Source of the DNA: Flaccisagitta enflata
Taxonomy: Eukaryota > Chaetognatha > Sagittoidea > Aphragmophora
Length of the DNA stretch: 64,000 nt
Reading direction: 5' to 3'
Assembly (NCBI GenBank): GCA_965153355.1
Contig: OZ231127.1
Span: 94,116,001-94,180,000 of the forward strand
Shown here: positions 47,946 through 63,942 of the stretch, in pieces
Numbering within the stretch: position 1 is the first letter of the stretch
Layout of the letters: every line of letters starts with the position of its first letter
Notes under the pieces: model-generated
What the model saw: only the letters and a program-made list of their open reading frames with translations
Told to the model about the DNA's origin: nothing
Database searches by the model: none
Program-made: the position numbers and the translations under genes

Positions 47946-48628
47946 GAATGAAAAATATAGATCTTTGAGAAAATGCGGAAAATGTGAAAAAATAAAAAAA
48001 GATTGAAAAATTCATAGCGCCAAAAGTATTGGTCCGACAGTGCCCAGAAGTTGCCCTCTTTCACCCTGTACCAATTTCAACCCCAGCCATGGGCGAGCCT
48101 AATTCTGACCAAACTTTCGCAAATTGCCTCAAGTGAAAAAGAGATATGTTAATTCCTAGCCTGGGACTCAAAAAATTGAAAAACGTTTTTCGATTTTTTT
48201 CCCAATTATATCATCATTAAGAATGAACTCAGGAGAAATATGAATTCCAAGAACTATCCCGGGCTCTATCAAAATAGTGACATGGATTGATGAACACGAT
48301 GAGTTTTCAAGAGATTTCAAACAATTTCTTCTTTTTCACTCGAAGGTGACCAACTGACTGTCCAATCACAAACAATCAACGACAGACCAACCAACGCAAA
48401 GCTCAAAAAGAGGTGCAATGAATCGACCGACCCACTGAACGACTGACCGACTGACCGACCAACTGACCCACCGAGATGTAGTGTCGCGAAGCAAAAAAAG
48501 CAAAAAAGAAACAAAAAAAAAAAAAAGAAAAAACAATAAGGTATTTGCAAATTGGAGATGATTCTTACAATCAACAGCACAGAAAAGAAGTCTATGAGGG
48601 ACTGACCATTGGACCGCTCAACTAACAG
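47946..48628. other. No gene recognised
   Basis: AT-rich with the reversed (GACC/GACT)n remnant noted above and an A-run at 48510. Nothing coding. Confidence 0.35.
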
Positions 48629-48782
48629 AACAAGGCCGGATACACGGCCAATACCAGTCGCGGACGAGTGGGCAGGGGCGGAAATGCGTGTTTTCCCACT
48701 TTTTTACTCGAGCGTGACGGACCGACCGACCAACGGATGGACGGACGGACAAAGCCTCTTATAGAGTCGCTTGTCCGCGACT
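48629..48782 (-). mobile_element. Helentron-like (GTCY)n element, reversed
   Basis: AACAAGGCCGGATACACGGC, AGTCGCGGACGAGTGGGCAG, (GACC/GACG)n, AAGCCTCTTATAGAGTCGCT and TGTCCGCGACT. Confidence 0.68.
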
Positions 48783-49063
48783 TAAAATGGACCAAAAGAC
48801 GATTAGACTAACAGACTAACTGTTGTATAGGATACAATTGTACATGACAAAAATAGGGAACTGACTCAATCGCGCATAGGCCAAATAAGAAATGGACATT
48901 TTTCTATCTTTTGTTTCCATAATTGAACAAATGAATGCATGAATGAATGATCAAATGAATGAACGAATGAACAAATGTAGGAATGAATGAATAAATGAAA
49001 AAAAGAAACAATGTTTTGTTTTGTTTTTTTTTTTTTCTTTGAATCTCGAGAAGTCAGTCGGCT

Positions 49064-49150
49064 GGATTTAGGGTTAGGGTTAGTGTTAGGATAAGCTTGT
49101 TTTTAGGGATAGGGTAAGGGTTGATGTGATTTAGGGTTCGGGTTAAGTGG
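49064..49150. repeat. Degenerate TTAGGG-like tract
   Basis: TTTAGGGTTAGGGTTAGTGT at 49067 followed by AGGGATAGGGTAAGGG and TTAGGGTTCGGGTTA. About 85 bp, strongly diverged after two units, internal to the window, so interstitial. Confidence 0.6.
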
Positions 49151-49266
49151 GGTGATACAAAAGAGTGCGATATTTGACTGTAACGTTAGGCTTTTCTGTT
49201 CCTGTCTCCGCCCAGTCAAACATGATTAACAAAAGGGTAAATACTGCTTAGCGCTTACAAATTTTT

Positions 49267-49623
49267 AGTTGCTTGCACGCGACTCTTCAACCCACTTTGT
49301 CGGTTTGTTGGTCCGTCTGTCGTCCGTCTGTCGGTCTGTCCGTCAGTCTGTCTGTCGGTTTGTCACACTTTACTTTTTTATTAGGTCATTTTTAGCCATT
49401 CGAAGTTATTCTTAGTCATTAAAAACCAATCTATGTCATTCTAAGTCATTCTAAGTTATTTTAAGTCATATTACGCGACATTGAGTCACTTAAGTGAATT
49501 AGGTCAATTAAGTCTATTTAAGTCATTTTGAGTGATCTTGAGTCATTGAAGGTCATCCTGAGTCAGTTAAAGTCATCTTAGCTTATTTATGTCCCGCTGC
49601 GACTTATAAGTATTGGCGTTGTT
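49267..49623 (+). mobile_element. Helentron-like element with a GTCATT-type minisatellite
   Basis: AGTTGCTTGCACGCGACTCT, GTCY tract, then TTAAGTCATTTTGAGTCA-type units of 9-11 bp at 49380-49590. The end is GCTGCGACTTATAAG, TTGGCGTTGTT. Like the 37.9 kb giant but with a shorter array. Confidence 0.6.
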
Positions 49624-49682
49624 ACCATGATCATTACTGGTACATCAGTTAATTATGACGTACTGAACACCTGAAAACTGAC

Positions 49683-49802
49683 CATCTTTTGCGCCATCAC
49701 GGCCACGGGAAGTTGAGCCACGGGATGTCGAACGGAGTCTAGCCTCAGACGAAGCGGCCTCACGGTCCAGATCACATCCATCAAGCGTGGAATTCTCGTC
49801 AT
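49683..49802 (-). CDS. Exon F2
   Basis: The acceptor ACATACAG follows a (CA)n tract directly. It encodes DDENSTLDGCDLDREAASSE and an Arg/Ser-rich RSTSRGSTSRGRDGAK end. Donor taken as GATG/GTCAGT, phase 1; it differs from F1 at the 3' part and does not fit G. Confidence 0.55.
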
Positions 49803-49803
49803 C

Positions 49804-50055
<252 letters not shown>

Positions 50056-50282
50056 GACAACAAGTCAAAAATACAATTGAAAATGTAACAATTCTACCCC
50101 AGCCGCGAACGGGAGGGCACTGGGCAGGGGCCGTATTTGAAGTTAAGAACATTTGGGCAAGAGTAGCCAAAGACGGCAAAAACAAAAGAACATTGCCGGA
50201 TACACGAGCCAGGACGTGACGGTGCGCCTGGGTGATACGAAAACGTGCGATATTTGACTATATATTTGACGATATATATATA

Positions 50283-50458
50283 CAGTAGGACCCCGCCTCA
50301 TCGGTCCCGTTGGGACTGAAGATTCTTCACCTTTATCTCAGGGTTACCTTTAAAGAGAGGTAAAATAACATTGAATACTTTCATTTGGGACCTAAAAATG
50401 TGAACCTTTATTGATGGGGAACCTTTAAAGGCGGGGCTGTTATTGCGGGGTCCCACTG
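50283..50458. mobile_element. 176-bp pogo/Tigger-like MITE
   Basis: CAGTAGGACCCCGC and GCGGGGTCCCACTG ends, TA at 50281-50282 and 50459-50460. Inner parts are also mirrored (AACCTTTAAAG, ACCTTTA). Confidence 0.82.
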
Positions 50459-50496
50459 TATATTTGACTATATTTGCTACACCTACATGTACTCAC

Positions 50497-50602
50497 CGCT
50501 AAACAGCGAGACATCCGACCTAGCGCCATCTTGTTGAGACGTCGGCGAAAGCGGAAGATCCAGCGGATCTCGTGGGATCAAAAGAATACTCTCGGCCAAC
50601 TC
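50497..50602 (-). CDS. Exon E2
   Basis: Acceptor ATCTCTACAG, donor AGCG/GTGAGTAC, phase 0-1. It encodes ELAESILLIPRDPLDLPLSP and TSQQDGARSDVSLFS. One open frame fits; the other two contain stops. Confidence 0.65.
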
Positions 50603-50620
50603 CTGTAGAGATATTAAGAA

Positions 50621-50892
50621 AACAAGGTCATTAGACCTAAGTCGCGTGCGTCGGCTGTTTCAGAAAAGTTAGACAGGCAGACAGACAGACAGACTAAAAT
50701 CTTGGAAATGACCTTTATGTCAGTGTTCCTCCCACCCCAGTGTCTTCTCTAATGTACAAAAATGTTTAAAACGCGAAAACATGCCTTGAAAACGACTTTG
50801 TGACGGACGGACCAACCGACAGACCGACCGACCGACAGACCGACCGACCGACGGACCAAAAAATGGCTTATAGAGTCGCGTAGCACGCGACT
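50621..50892 (-). mobile_element. Helentron-like element, reversed (D2-E2 intron)
   Basis: AACAAGGTC, AAGTCGCGTGCGTCGG, a (GACA)n and a (GACC)n tract, then AGAGTCGCGTAGCACGCGACT. It lies about 19 bp from the acceptor of E2. Confidence 0.62.
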
Positions 50893-51185
50893 AAAAATAC
50901 TAATTTTTCAACTCTTGATTACAACCAGTATCAATAATTGTGAAACAGGCGTTAATGACTCTTCGATTAGTTGATTTTCATACTGTCCTTGGTTGGTCTG
51001 TTGATTGGTTAGATGGTCGGTGGCGCATTCGTTCGACGGTCCACACGGCGCACCTTAAAGGCCTACTTGACCTTGTTTCCTCGGTATTTTCGTGACTACA
51101 GACCCAGTTGTGTTAGTCCATCTGTCGGTTTGACGCTGGTTTTCAAATTTTACTCTAAATTAAAACATCTCTGTTTTTGTCGTTG

Positions 51186-51212
51186 TTGTTGTGGTTGTGG
51201 TTGTGGTTGTGG

Positions 51213-51243
<31 letters not shown>

Positions 51244-51311
51244 GGTTGTGGTTGTGGTTGTTGTTGTTGTTGTTATTGTTGCCGTAACTGTTGTTGTTGC
51301 TGCAATTGTGG

Positions 51312-51391
<80 letters not shown>

Positions 51392-51460
51392 ATTGTTGTT
51401 GTTGCCGTAACTGTTGTTGTTGCTGCAATTGTTGTTGTTATTGTTGTTGTTGTTTTTGTT

Positions 51461-51516
<56 letters not shown>
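51186..51516. repeat. (TTG)n array beside exon D2
   Basis: TTG with GTGG, GCCGTAACTG and GCTGCAATTG interruptions; the last two occur twice, about 130 bp apart, marking an internal duplication. Confidence 0.93.
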
Positions 51517-51517
<1 letters not shown>

Positions 51518-51538
51518 TGTTTTTTGTAAGAAAAGTAC

Positions 51539-51636
51539 CAAGAGAACATTGGAATTGACAAAGGATGCGCCGGCCACCACGACATCATCTGGACCACGAA
51601 GATCCGGGATGTCCAATGAGGAGTCTTCAAACATGG
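51539..51636 (-). CDS. Exon D2
   Basis: Acceptor TCGACTTCAG, donor CTCTTG/GTACTTTTC, phase 1-0. It encodes AMFEDSSLDIPDLRGPDDVV and a short SFVNSNVLL end. Flanked by (ATC)n upstream and (TTG)n downstream, as in D1. Confidence 0.62.
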
Positions 51637-51645
51637 CTGAAGTCG

Positions 51646-53835
<2,190 letters not shown>

Positions 53836-53878
53836 TCATCGTCGTCTTTCCTTGACGTCAGAGGGCGCAAATTCTTAC

Positions 53879-54056
53879 CTGAGAGGTCGTTTGACGTAAC
53901 CAACGAAGAAAGCTCGGCGAATGTGTCCGTGTCCGTGGTTTCCGCGCTCGTGTCGACGCTCGTGTCCGCGTTCGTGTCCGACGAAGTGTTAGGATCCGGT
54001 TGTGCTGATCCTGATGCAACGGATCCAAACGAGTCGCCGTCAACTCGAGATTGCAG
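53879..54056 (-). CDS. Exon C2, Ser/Thr/Asp-rich linker
   Basis: Acceptor TATATATCAG, donor CTCTCAG/GTAAGAA, phase 0-1. It encodes LQSRVDGDSFGSVASGSAQ and a run of ADTSVDTSAETTDTDTF, ending SSLVTSNDLSG. No lesion. A 2.2-kb (ATC)n tract fills the next intron. Confidence 0.65.
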
Positions 54057-54167
54057 CTGATATATAAAAAAGTAATTTTAGATACTGTTTCTTGAGTTCA
54101 CAATTGTCCACTGGTTGATTTTATGCCATATATACAAATAGTCCCCAAGGAGGAATGTTATTGTTAC

Positions 54168-54211
54168 TGTTGATGTTTCTGTTGTTGTTGTTTCTGTTGT
54201 TTTTTCTGTTT

Positions 54212-54284
<73 letters not shown>

Positions 54285-54365
54285 CGTTGTCTTGATCGCG
54301 AATGGAAGAGATGGGGCAGACACACAGGGGGCGGATACAAGGCGTGGGGCAGACGCAGGGGGCAA

Positions 54366-54461
<96 letters not shown>

Positions 54462-54470
54462 TGAGTGTAC
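54168..54470. repeat. (TTG)n and (TC)n tracts
   Basis: TTG at 54200-54285 and TC at 54368-54459, between block B2 and exon C2. Confidence 0.93.
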
Positions 54471-54538
54471 TGGCCCAAAATTAGATCACACACACAGTTA
54501 CATCCTGTTTTGCTTGTGTTGATTGTTTTCAGCATATC

Positions 54539-54735
54539 TTGAGTAGCTTTTGCACGTGGCCTAATAACCGGTCTCTCTCCGTCATAACCACTTTGAATAC
54601 TTCAATCATTTTCGATGAAGCTTCGATCGCCTCCCGCCGTTGACATTTCAACCTATCCGCCAGAGCTTCTAATTCGCGGATTTTTGCGTCTTTTTCGTAG
54701 CATTTTTCCGTTACGAACTTCATGGCGAGAGACAA
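54539..54735 (-). pseudogene. Block B2, coiled coil without splice sites
   Basis: Nearly identical to B1 over about 62 codons (two or three substitutions). The first four codons and the acceptor CTCTAG are deleted (TCTCTCGCC joins ATGAAG). The last 11 codons with the donor are replaced: CTCAAG is followed by ATATGCTGA. It could only be used if its ATG were a start, and it would then end at TGA. Confidence 0.7.
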
Positions 54736-54743
54736 CGAAAGAC

Positions 54744-55042
<299 letters not shown>

Positions 55043-55070
55043 CATTTGATCACGCATCGTTTTAACTTAC

Positions 55071-55168
55071 TTTTGGCGCACAGGCCTTGGAAATGAAAGG
55101 CTTCTTCTTCGTTTTTGACGATGCTTTCAGTATGGTTTCATCCAAGGTGGAGTCCCCGTCGCTTTCTA
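55071..55168 (-). CDS. Exon F1
   Basis: The acceptor CCGAAG directly follows a (CA)n tract (reading leftward); donor AAAA/GTAAGT; phase 1-0. It encodes VESDGDSTLDETILKAS and a basic KTKKKPFISKACAPK end. The STLD core matches F2. Confidence 0.55.
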
Positions 55169-55175
55169 CTTCGGA

Positions 55176-55318
<143 letters not shown>

Positions 55319-55501
55319 GTCAAAGAGACAATTGAAAATGTAACAAAGCTAATCCAGTCGCGTGCGGGTGGGCACTGGGCTGGGGCCGTTTTTAGAGTCA
55401 AGAGCATTTGGGCAAGGGTAGTAAGGCCAAAGACGGCAAAAACAAAAGAACATTGCCCGATACACGAGCCATGACGTGACGGTGTGCCTGGCGTTATTTT
55501 T

Positions 55502-55610
55502 AGTCTCGTGCACGCGACTCTATATCCCGCTTTGACTGTCGGTCGGTCGGTCCGTGACTCATAGCTTTTTTGGTCGTTTTTCGTCATTTCAAGTCATCAT
55601 ATTATATCAT
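55502..55610 (+). mobile_element. Helentron-like element, 3'-truncated
   Basis: AGTCTCGTGCACGCGACTCT, CCCGCTTTGACTGTCGG, short GTCY tract, GTCGTTTTTCGTCATTTC; the tail is lost. Confidence 0.5.
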
Positions 55611-55722
55611 ACTTTATCAATATTAATAGTGAACTGAGAAGAAATATGAATACCGAGACCTATCTCGAGCTCTGTCAGAACTTGATGATGACGTATTGCT
55701 ATACCTACATGTACTCACTCAC

Positions 55723-55883
55723 CTGAAGAAAGCAGAAGAGATCTGGTTGTCAAGCGTGCATCTTTTTCAAACACTCCCGCTGCAGCGCCATCTTCACACG
55801 ACGACGGCGGTAGATCCAAGGAGGCCTCTCGCGTGATGTCGCCTCTCGCGTGATGTTGTCGATAGAAGAGATGTCGCCACCTC
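55723..55883 (-). pseudogene. Exon E1 with 17-bp duplication
   Basis: Acceptor ATCTCTACAG, donor TTCAG/GTGAGTGAG. A 17-bp tandem copy (CATCACGCGAGAGGCGA) shifts the frame. Deleting one copy opens GGDISSIDNITREASLDLPP and onward, homologous to E2. From the expected entry phase no open frame crosses the exon, with or without the duplication. Confidence 0.6.
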
Positions 55884-56049
55884 CTGTAGAGATGTCAATG
55901 ACTCCTTCATTAGTTCATTTTCATATTGTCCTTGGTTGGTCTGTCGGTTGGTTAGATGGTCGATAAGGTAGTCGTTCGACGATCCACACGGCGCACCTTA
56001 AAAGCGTACTTGGCCGTGTTTCATCGGCATTTTCGTGACTACATACCCA

Positions 56050-56373
56050 CACCACGTAATCTGAGGTGAGATTAAAACCCGGGGTATACTCGGGTATTTG
56101 GGCATGCTTGGGTATTGCTTGGGTATTGCTTGGGTATTGCTTGGGTATTGCTCGGGTATTGCTTGGGTATTACTATGGCATTGCTTTGGTATCGCTTGAG
56201 AATGCTCGGGTATTTGGTTATGCTCGGGTATTGCTTGGGTATTGCCTGGGTATTGCTTGGGTATTGCTGGGGTATTGCTAGGGTATTTCTTGGGTATGAT
56301 TGGGTATGCTTGGGTATGCTTGGGTATTGCTCGGGTATTAATCTCACATTTTTCTATTAGAGATTACCAGGTG
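56050..56373. mobile_element. 324-bp element with 11-bp minisatellite and 5-bp target repeat
   Basis: Flanked by ACCCA (56045-56049, 56374-56378). Ends CACCACGTAATCT and AGATTACCAGGTG, with a second inverted pair GTGAGATTA/TAATCTCAC inside. The interior is about 20 units of TGCTTGGGTAT. The paralogous intron at 51095-51110 preserves the empty site (CTACAGACCCAGTTGTG). Confidence 0.82.
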
Positions 56374-56451
56374 ACCCAGTTGTGTTAAGCCGCATGTCGG
56401 TTTGATGGTTTGACGGTGGTTTTCGAATTTTTCTCAAAATCAAATCAGCTC

Positions 56452-56890
<439 letters not shown>

Positions 56891-56897
56891 AAAGTAC

Positions 56898-56983
56898 CAT
56901 GAGAGAGGTCGAATTCATAAACGATTGATTTGCTGACACGTTGGGTCCTCGAAGATCTTCGTATCCGCTTTATACGAGTATTG
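56898..56983 (-). pseudogene. Exon D1 with stop
   Basis: Acceptor GTCTTCAG, donor ATG/GTACTTTAC. In the frame shared with D2 it reads AILV, TAA (56972-56970), then EDLRGPNVSANQSFMNSTS. D2 has PDLRGPDDVVVAGASFVNSN there. Length differs from D2 by a multiple of three. Confidence 0.6.
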
Positions 56984-56997
56984 CTGAAGACGAAAAA

Positions 56998-57485
<488 letters not shown>

Positions 57486-57557
57486 GCCAAAATCATCAAC
57501 TCCGCCGGCATCATCGTCGTCTTTCTCTCGCGTCCGAGGGCGCGCGCTCATTCTTAC

Positions 57558-57759
57558 ACGAGATATCTTAGGAGGTCAATGGGGTGACTTCGAGGAGCGA
57601 TTCAGACGTGGTAGTATCGCTTGGCAACAACAACGGGGGTACCACGGCAGGCACTTCCGCCGTCGAACTTCTAGCCGGCGATCCGAATGAATCTCCTGGG
57701 TTACGTGTCACATCAAGCGTGCCGTCCGCTTGGAAAGACTCGGGATGTCGCTTCCGAAG
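57558..57759 (-). pseudogene. Exon C1, Ser/Thr-rich linker with stop
   Basis: Acceptor GTCTTCAG, donor GTAAGAAT. The frame reads LRKRHPESFQADGTLDV and GDSFGSPARSST, then SESLLEVTPLTS and a TAA at 57570-57568, four codons before the exon end. C2 has AAC at the matching codon. Homology to C2 is clearest at GDSFGS and at the exon end. Confidence 0.65.
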
Positions 57760-57899
57760 CTGAAGACGGAGGAGGACGAGGAGGATGTGGAATAAAGTTT
57801 GATATAATTAAGCATATGGTACTTACGTCTGATGACAGGGATATTGAATGAATTGACACAAAACGACATCAAAAGTGTGACCGCCTCAATGCACACTAT

Positions 57900-58696
<797 letters not shown>

Positions 58697-59245
58697 TTTT
58701 AGTATTACTCTGAATTTTCCGCTTGTTTATACTCAGGATGGACTTTCTGAACCAAGATCCAGCTTCAAACAAATCTTTCTTGTAGCGCCTTTTGAAATAA
58801 ATCCTAAATTGATAGTGTTTCATCCTATTTTGCACCCAGATTTTACAGGGTTGTTAGAAAATCTTTTTAGATAGCATATTTAAATTCCTGATGAAATTTC
58901 CTTTCATTTGATAGGTCGCACTATATATCTCTTAGAAGAGATAAAATTTTCAACTTTTTAGCCACCGTTACGAATTATCACTTTTGGTAACGGTGGCTTA
59001 ACAATCAAAAATTTTATTTCTTTTTAAAAATATATAGTGCGACCTATCAAATGAAAGGAAATTTCATCAGGAATTCAAATATGCTATCTAAAAGGATCTT
59101 CTAACAAACCTTAAAATTCTGACTGTAAAATAAGAGGAAAAATGATCAATTTTTGATTTATTTCAAAAAGCGCCACAAAAAAGATTTCTTTGAAGCTGGA
59201 TTCTTATTCAGGAGGTCCAAATTGAGTGTAAATAAGCAGAAAATC
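58697..59245. mobile_element. Foldback element, copy 2 (arms about 270 bp)
   Basis: TTTCCTTTCATTTGATAGGT at 58898 is mirrored at 59042-59062 around a centre near 58975. Outer arms match too (CTTCAAACAAATCTTTCTTG and AAGATTTCTTTGAAGCTGG; TCTGCTTATTTACACTCAAT-like ends). The right end is cut by the next element. Confidence 0.85.
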
Positions 59246-59262
59246 CAGAGAGAATTTCCAGA

Positions 59263-59708
59263 CGTCCGTACGTCCGTCCGTACGTCCCCCCCCAGGCTAC
59301 TCAGGCCCCTCTTGGACCTCGGATAAGCCCCCTCAGGCCTCAAATCAGCCCTCTTGAGCCTCAAATCAGCCCTTTCAGGCCCCAAATCAGCCCTCTCACA
59401 CCTCAAATTAGCCCTCTCAGGCCCCTGATCAGCCCTCTCAGATCAAAAATTAACCCTTTCAGATCAGAAATCAACCCTCTGAGGTCCAAATTGAGCTCTC
59501 AGGCCCAAAATCAGCCCCTTCAACCCCCTGCTCCAAGGAATCAAATGCCTTCAAATGTGGCCCCTCAGGACGTCTGGAAATTCACCCCTGTGTCCTACAG
59601 GACACCGGCCCTTTAGGGCCGCTGCCCTGCTCTCACCTCACTCTGTCAGCTGATCACTCCAAGCAGGGCATTGGGTACTGCTGACCATGAGCGATCCTTG
59701 GATGACTA
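59263..59708. mobile_element. GGGCAGCGG element, left end truncated
   Basis: ACGTCCGTCCGTACGTCCCC, minisatellite GCCCTCTCAGGCCTCAAATCA (about ten units, 59300-59510), right terminus CCCCTGTGTCCTACAGGACA to 59627 and the family tail to 59708. Confidence 0.7.
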
Positions 59709-59728
59709 GTTTTATCCCAGTCCTATCT

Positions 59729-60113
<385 letters not shown>

Positions 60114-60344
60114 CGTGAACAACAGTTGGTTTTTTTCGTCCACGGTCTTGAGTAGCTTTTGCACGTGGCCTAATAACCGGTCTCTCTCCGTCATAACCAC
60201 TTTGAATACTTCAATCATTTTCGATGAAGCTCCGATCGCCTCCCGCCGTTGACATTTCAACCTCTCCGCCAGAGCTTCTAATTCGCGGATTTTCGCGTCT
60301 TTTTCGTAGCATTTTTCTGTTACGAACTTCATGGAAGCATACGT
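60114..60344 (-). CDS. Exon B1, coiled-coil block
   Basis: The acceptor is CGCCTCTAG; 77 codons, phase 0-0: MKFVTEKCYEKDAKIRELEA, MIEVFKVVMTERDRLLGHVQ, ending DEKNQLLFT. Both splice sites are intact. The donor GTGCGTGTGTG lies at the edge of a (GT)n tract. Nearly identical to block B2. Confidence 0.75.
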
Positions 60345-60369
60345 CTAGAGGCGAGAGACAACAAAAGAC

Positions 60370-60770
<401 letters not shown>

Positions 60771-61932
60771 GGGCCAACGGTTTTTGCATCAAATCATTTG
60801 AACACCCCAGCCTGCAGCTTTTTTAAACAGACTATGTCTATACTGTTGAAAACTACTTGCTATATGACTTTTCTCCGTGATTTAGAGGTGCCAGATTTGA
60901 TATTTTGATCATAACTTGATGGTGAATGTGGTAAAACTGTCAAGTTAAGGTCATGTTGGCAGCCAAATTGGGCCACTTAGCCTTAGAAATCAAACCTAAA
61001 ATCCATGAGATTATAAAACTAGAGCTCAAGATCTCACTAGTGGTTCAATCCGCATGTTTCTATCAATTTTCATTTAGATTTAAGAGCATTTCAAAGACAA
61101 AAGGGTTTGAAGGGAAAATTGTGGCTTCAATTTCAGTGGCAATTTTGACATTTTTCACAAATTGAGATCTAAGATCTAAGATCTAAGGCTATGTCAAAAA
61201 AACAATTTTTTGGGTATTTCAATCTTTGAAGTTCTATAAAATCTATATGCAAAAACATATTGACACGCCGATTGCACCACTGGTTAGCTCCTGAGCAGTA
61301 CTTTATTTTTCTCATGGATTTTAAGTCTTTTTATGAATTGGAAGTGGCCTAATTTTTCATCTAAAATTGACCAATTTGCAAAAAAATCGACTTTTTTGCA
61401 CCTGCTTCTACAGTCTCTAAAATTTTTTTGGGGGAATATTGATCAAAATTTTTTTTACCATCAGCTAGAACAGGAAAAACTCTTCAATTTGATCACCAAT
61501 TTTATGCAGATTGGTCCATCCAAAGCCGCGAAATATTGAAATTTGTGAAAAATGTCAAAATTGCCACTGAAATTGAAGCCGCAATTTTCCCTTCAAACCC
61601 TTTCATCTTTGAAATGCTCTCAAATCTAAACGAAAAATGATAGAAACATGCGGATTGCACCACTAGTGAGATCTTGAGCTCTAGTTTTATAATCTCATGG
61701 ATTTTATGTTTGATTTCTAAGGCTAAGTGGCCCAATTTGGCGGCCAAAATGACCTAAATTTGACATTTTTACCACAACCACCATCAAGTTATGATCAAAA
61801 TATCAAATCTGGCACCTCTAAATCACGGAGAAAAGTCATATAGCGAGTGGTTTTCAACAGTATAGACATAGTCTGTTTAAAAAAGCTGCAGGCTGGGGTG
61901 TTCAATTGATTTGATGCAAAAACCGTTGGCCC
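60771..61932. mobile_element. 1162-bp foldback element, TA target
   Basis: GGGCCAACGGTTTTTGCATC is mirrored at 61913-61932. Arms of about 400 bp match almost throughout and TA lies at both outer edges (60769-60770, 61933-61934). The spacer (61170-61520) holds a third, diverged copy of the arm's GATTGCACCACTGGTTAGCT segment. It sits in an (AT)n tract. Confidence 0.88.
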
Positions 61933-61934
61933 TA

Positions 61935-61965
<31 letters not shown>

Positions 61966-61966
<1 letters not shown>

Positions 61967-63430
61967 GGCTAATGTCACAATCTCTTTTTGACGCGAGAAC
62001 CCGACTTACCACCACGTTATCAGTGTTACTGCAATGTCTATTGCATTGTGACAAGTTTTTATAGTTTGGTGACCTACCTAACTACCTGGATTACCTTGCC
62101 AAACCATTTTTTGTGACCACCCCTACCCCTAGGGGGCCTAAAAATAAGGTCAAAATGGCCACATTGGCATGTCCGGATTTTGTCCGGGCAAGCAAATAAC
62201 AAGCAAACCCTATCAAAAAATAGATTATCTGATCATTTCTCAGTTTTTAATCAGTTATCATCGATCCAATGTGATGTACAAAAAATTTTATGCTACTGCG
62301 CAAATGCTAAGTTGTTCAAATATCGTGTTATCATCAAATTTTGATCCTTCTAACTTTTTCGCCTTTTCATAGCAAAATCTGAGGATGCGGATTATCTTTT
62401 TTTAAAACACTATTAATTCTCAAAGCTATTCTCTTTTCAGGATTCTATCGAATAGAGGACTATTTGAAGAACATATGCTCCAAATTTCATGCCACTGGGA
62501 CGCCCCAATCCCGCGTAATGACACTTTTCTTCAAGCGTGATTATTCCGCACACCCCCCCAGCTCTTCTGTCAAGCTCATGTCACACTTTAAGTCTGTCTC
62601 TGTCACGCCATTGTGAAACTGATGATGGAAATTTGAATGACACGATGAGAAAGAGCATGAAATTTTGTCTCTTCACTGAAAATTTCAGGTCTTAACTCCC
62701 AGGCATTCAGCCATAATGAAATTTTCAATATGATTGGTCGGTAAATTGTTGCAGAATAATCACGCTTCACGATGAATCTTCGTAGTTAATTCTTTGTTAT
62801 CAGCGCATGTATGCACTCCCAGCAAAATGGTAATACAAAAAAATCATGAAATGCCCATATCTTGGAAACCCTTTGAGAGAGACTAAAGATTTTTTGCATG
62901 GATCAGTACTGTACTGAAACGATTACAAACAGAGCTTTTGGTGCATCTCGGACAAATCTAACCAACCCAACCAGCCCAACCAGCCTACCACCCAAAAATT
63001 TAAAAAACGGCATAACTTCTGAAGTATTTGTCCGATTTGGCTGAAATTTTGCACAGTGGTTCTTTCAGAGAATGCCCACTTTAATTGATCGTTGAAAGAA
63101 GATTTAGTAAATTTTTGCCAACTGGCCCGACCAGCCAAAAAAGCTGCTTATAGAGAATTTTCAAAATAAATTGAAATCTCAATTTTTTTCAGCAGAATTG
63201 GGTCTGATTGAATTCTTGAACAGTGATTTAGTAAGATATTCACATTTTTTGGGTTTTGCTGGCTATAACAACTCAATTTTTGCTTATTTTTGATCATTAT
63301 TTGTTGCATTTCAGCCTAATTTACATGAAAATCGAGGATCAGTAAAAAAATTCAGTTTTTGAACCATGTTCATATTGACATAAGCTATCTGATCATGAAT
63401 GTTTTTGTCAAATTTTCTCGATTTTGAAAT
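61966..63430 (+). repeat. Long interspersed repeat family Y, copy 2
   Basis: Matches 19356-20840 in the same order over about 1.45 kb, most strongly in the first 700 bp. It lies between exons A and B1, directly beside the foldback element. No coding frame. Confidence 0.75.
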
Positions 63431-63470
63431 TGACCTTTTTCACTTTCTCGCAAAAAAGAGATTATTATAA

Positions 63471-63942
<472 letters not shown>

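Noticed and set aside
49064-49150. Chromosome end
   Set aside because: Only about two exact TTAGGG units, then decay; genes and elements continue on both sides.
54529-54735. Block B2 as a stand-alone small gene
   Set aside because: It is a truncated copy of exon B1 whose ends are cut at the points where B1 has splice sites.
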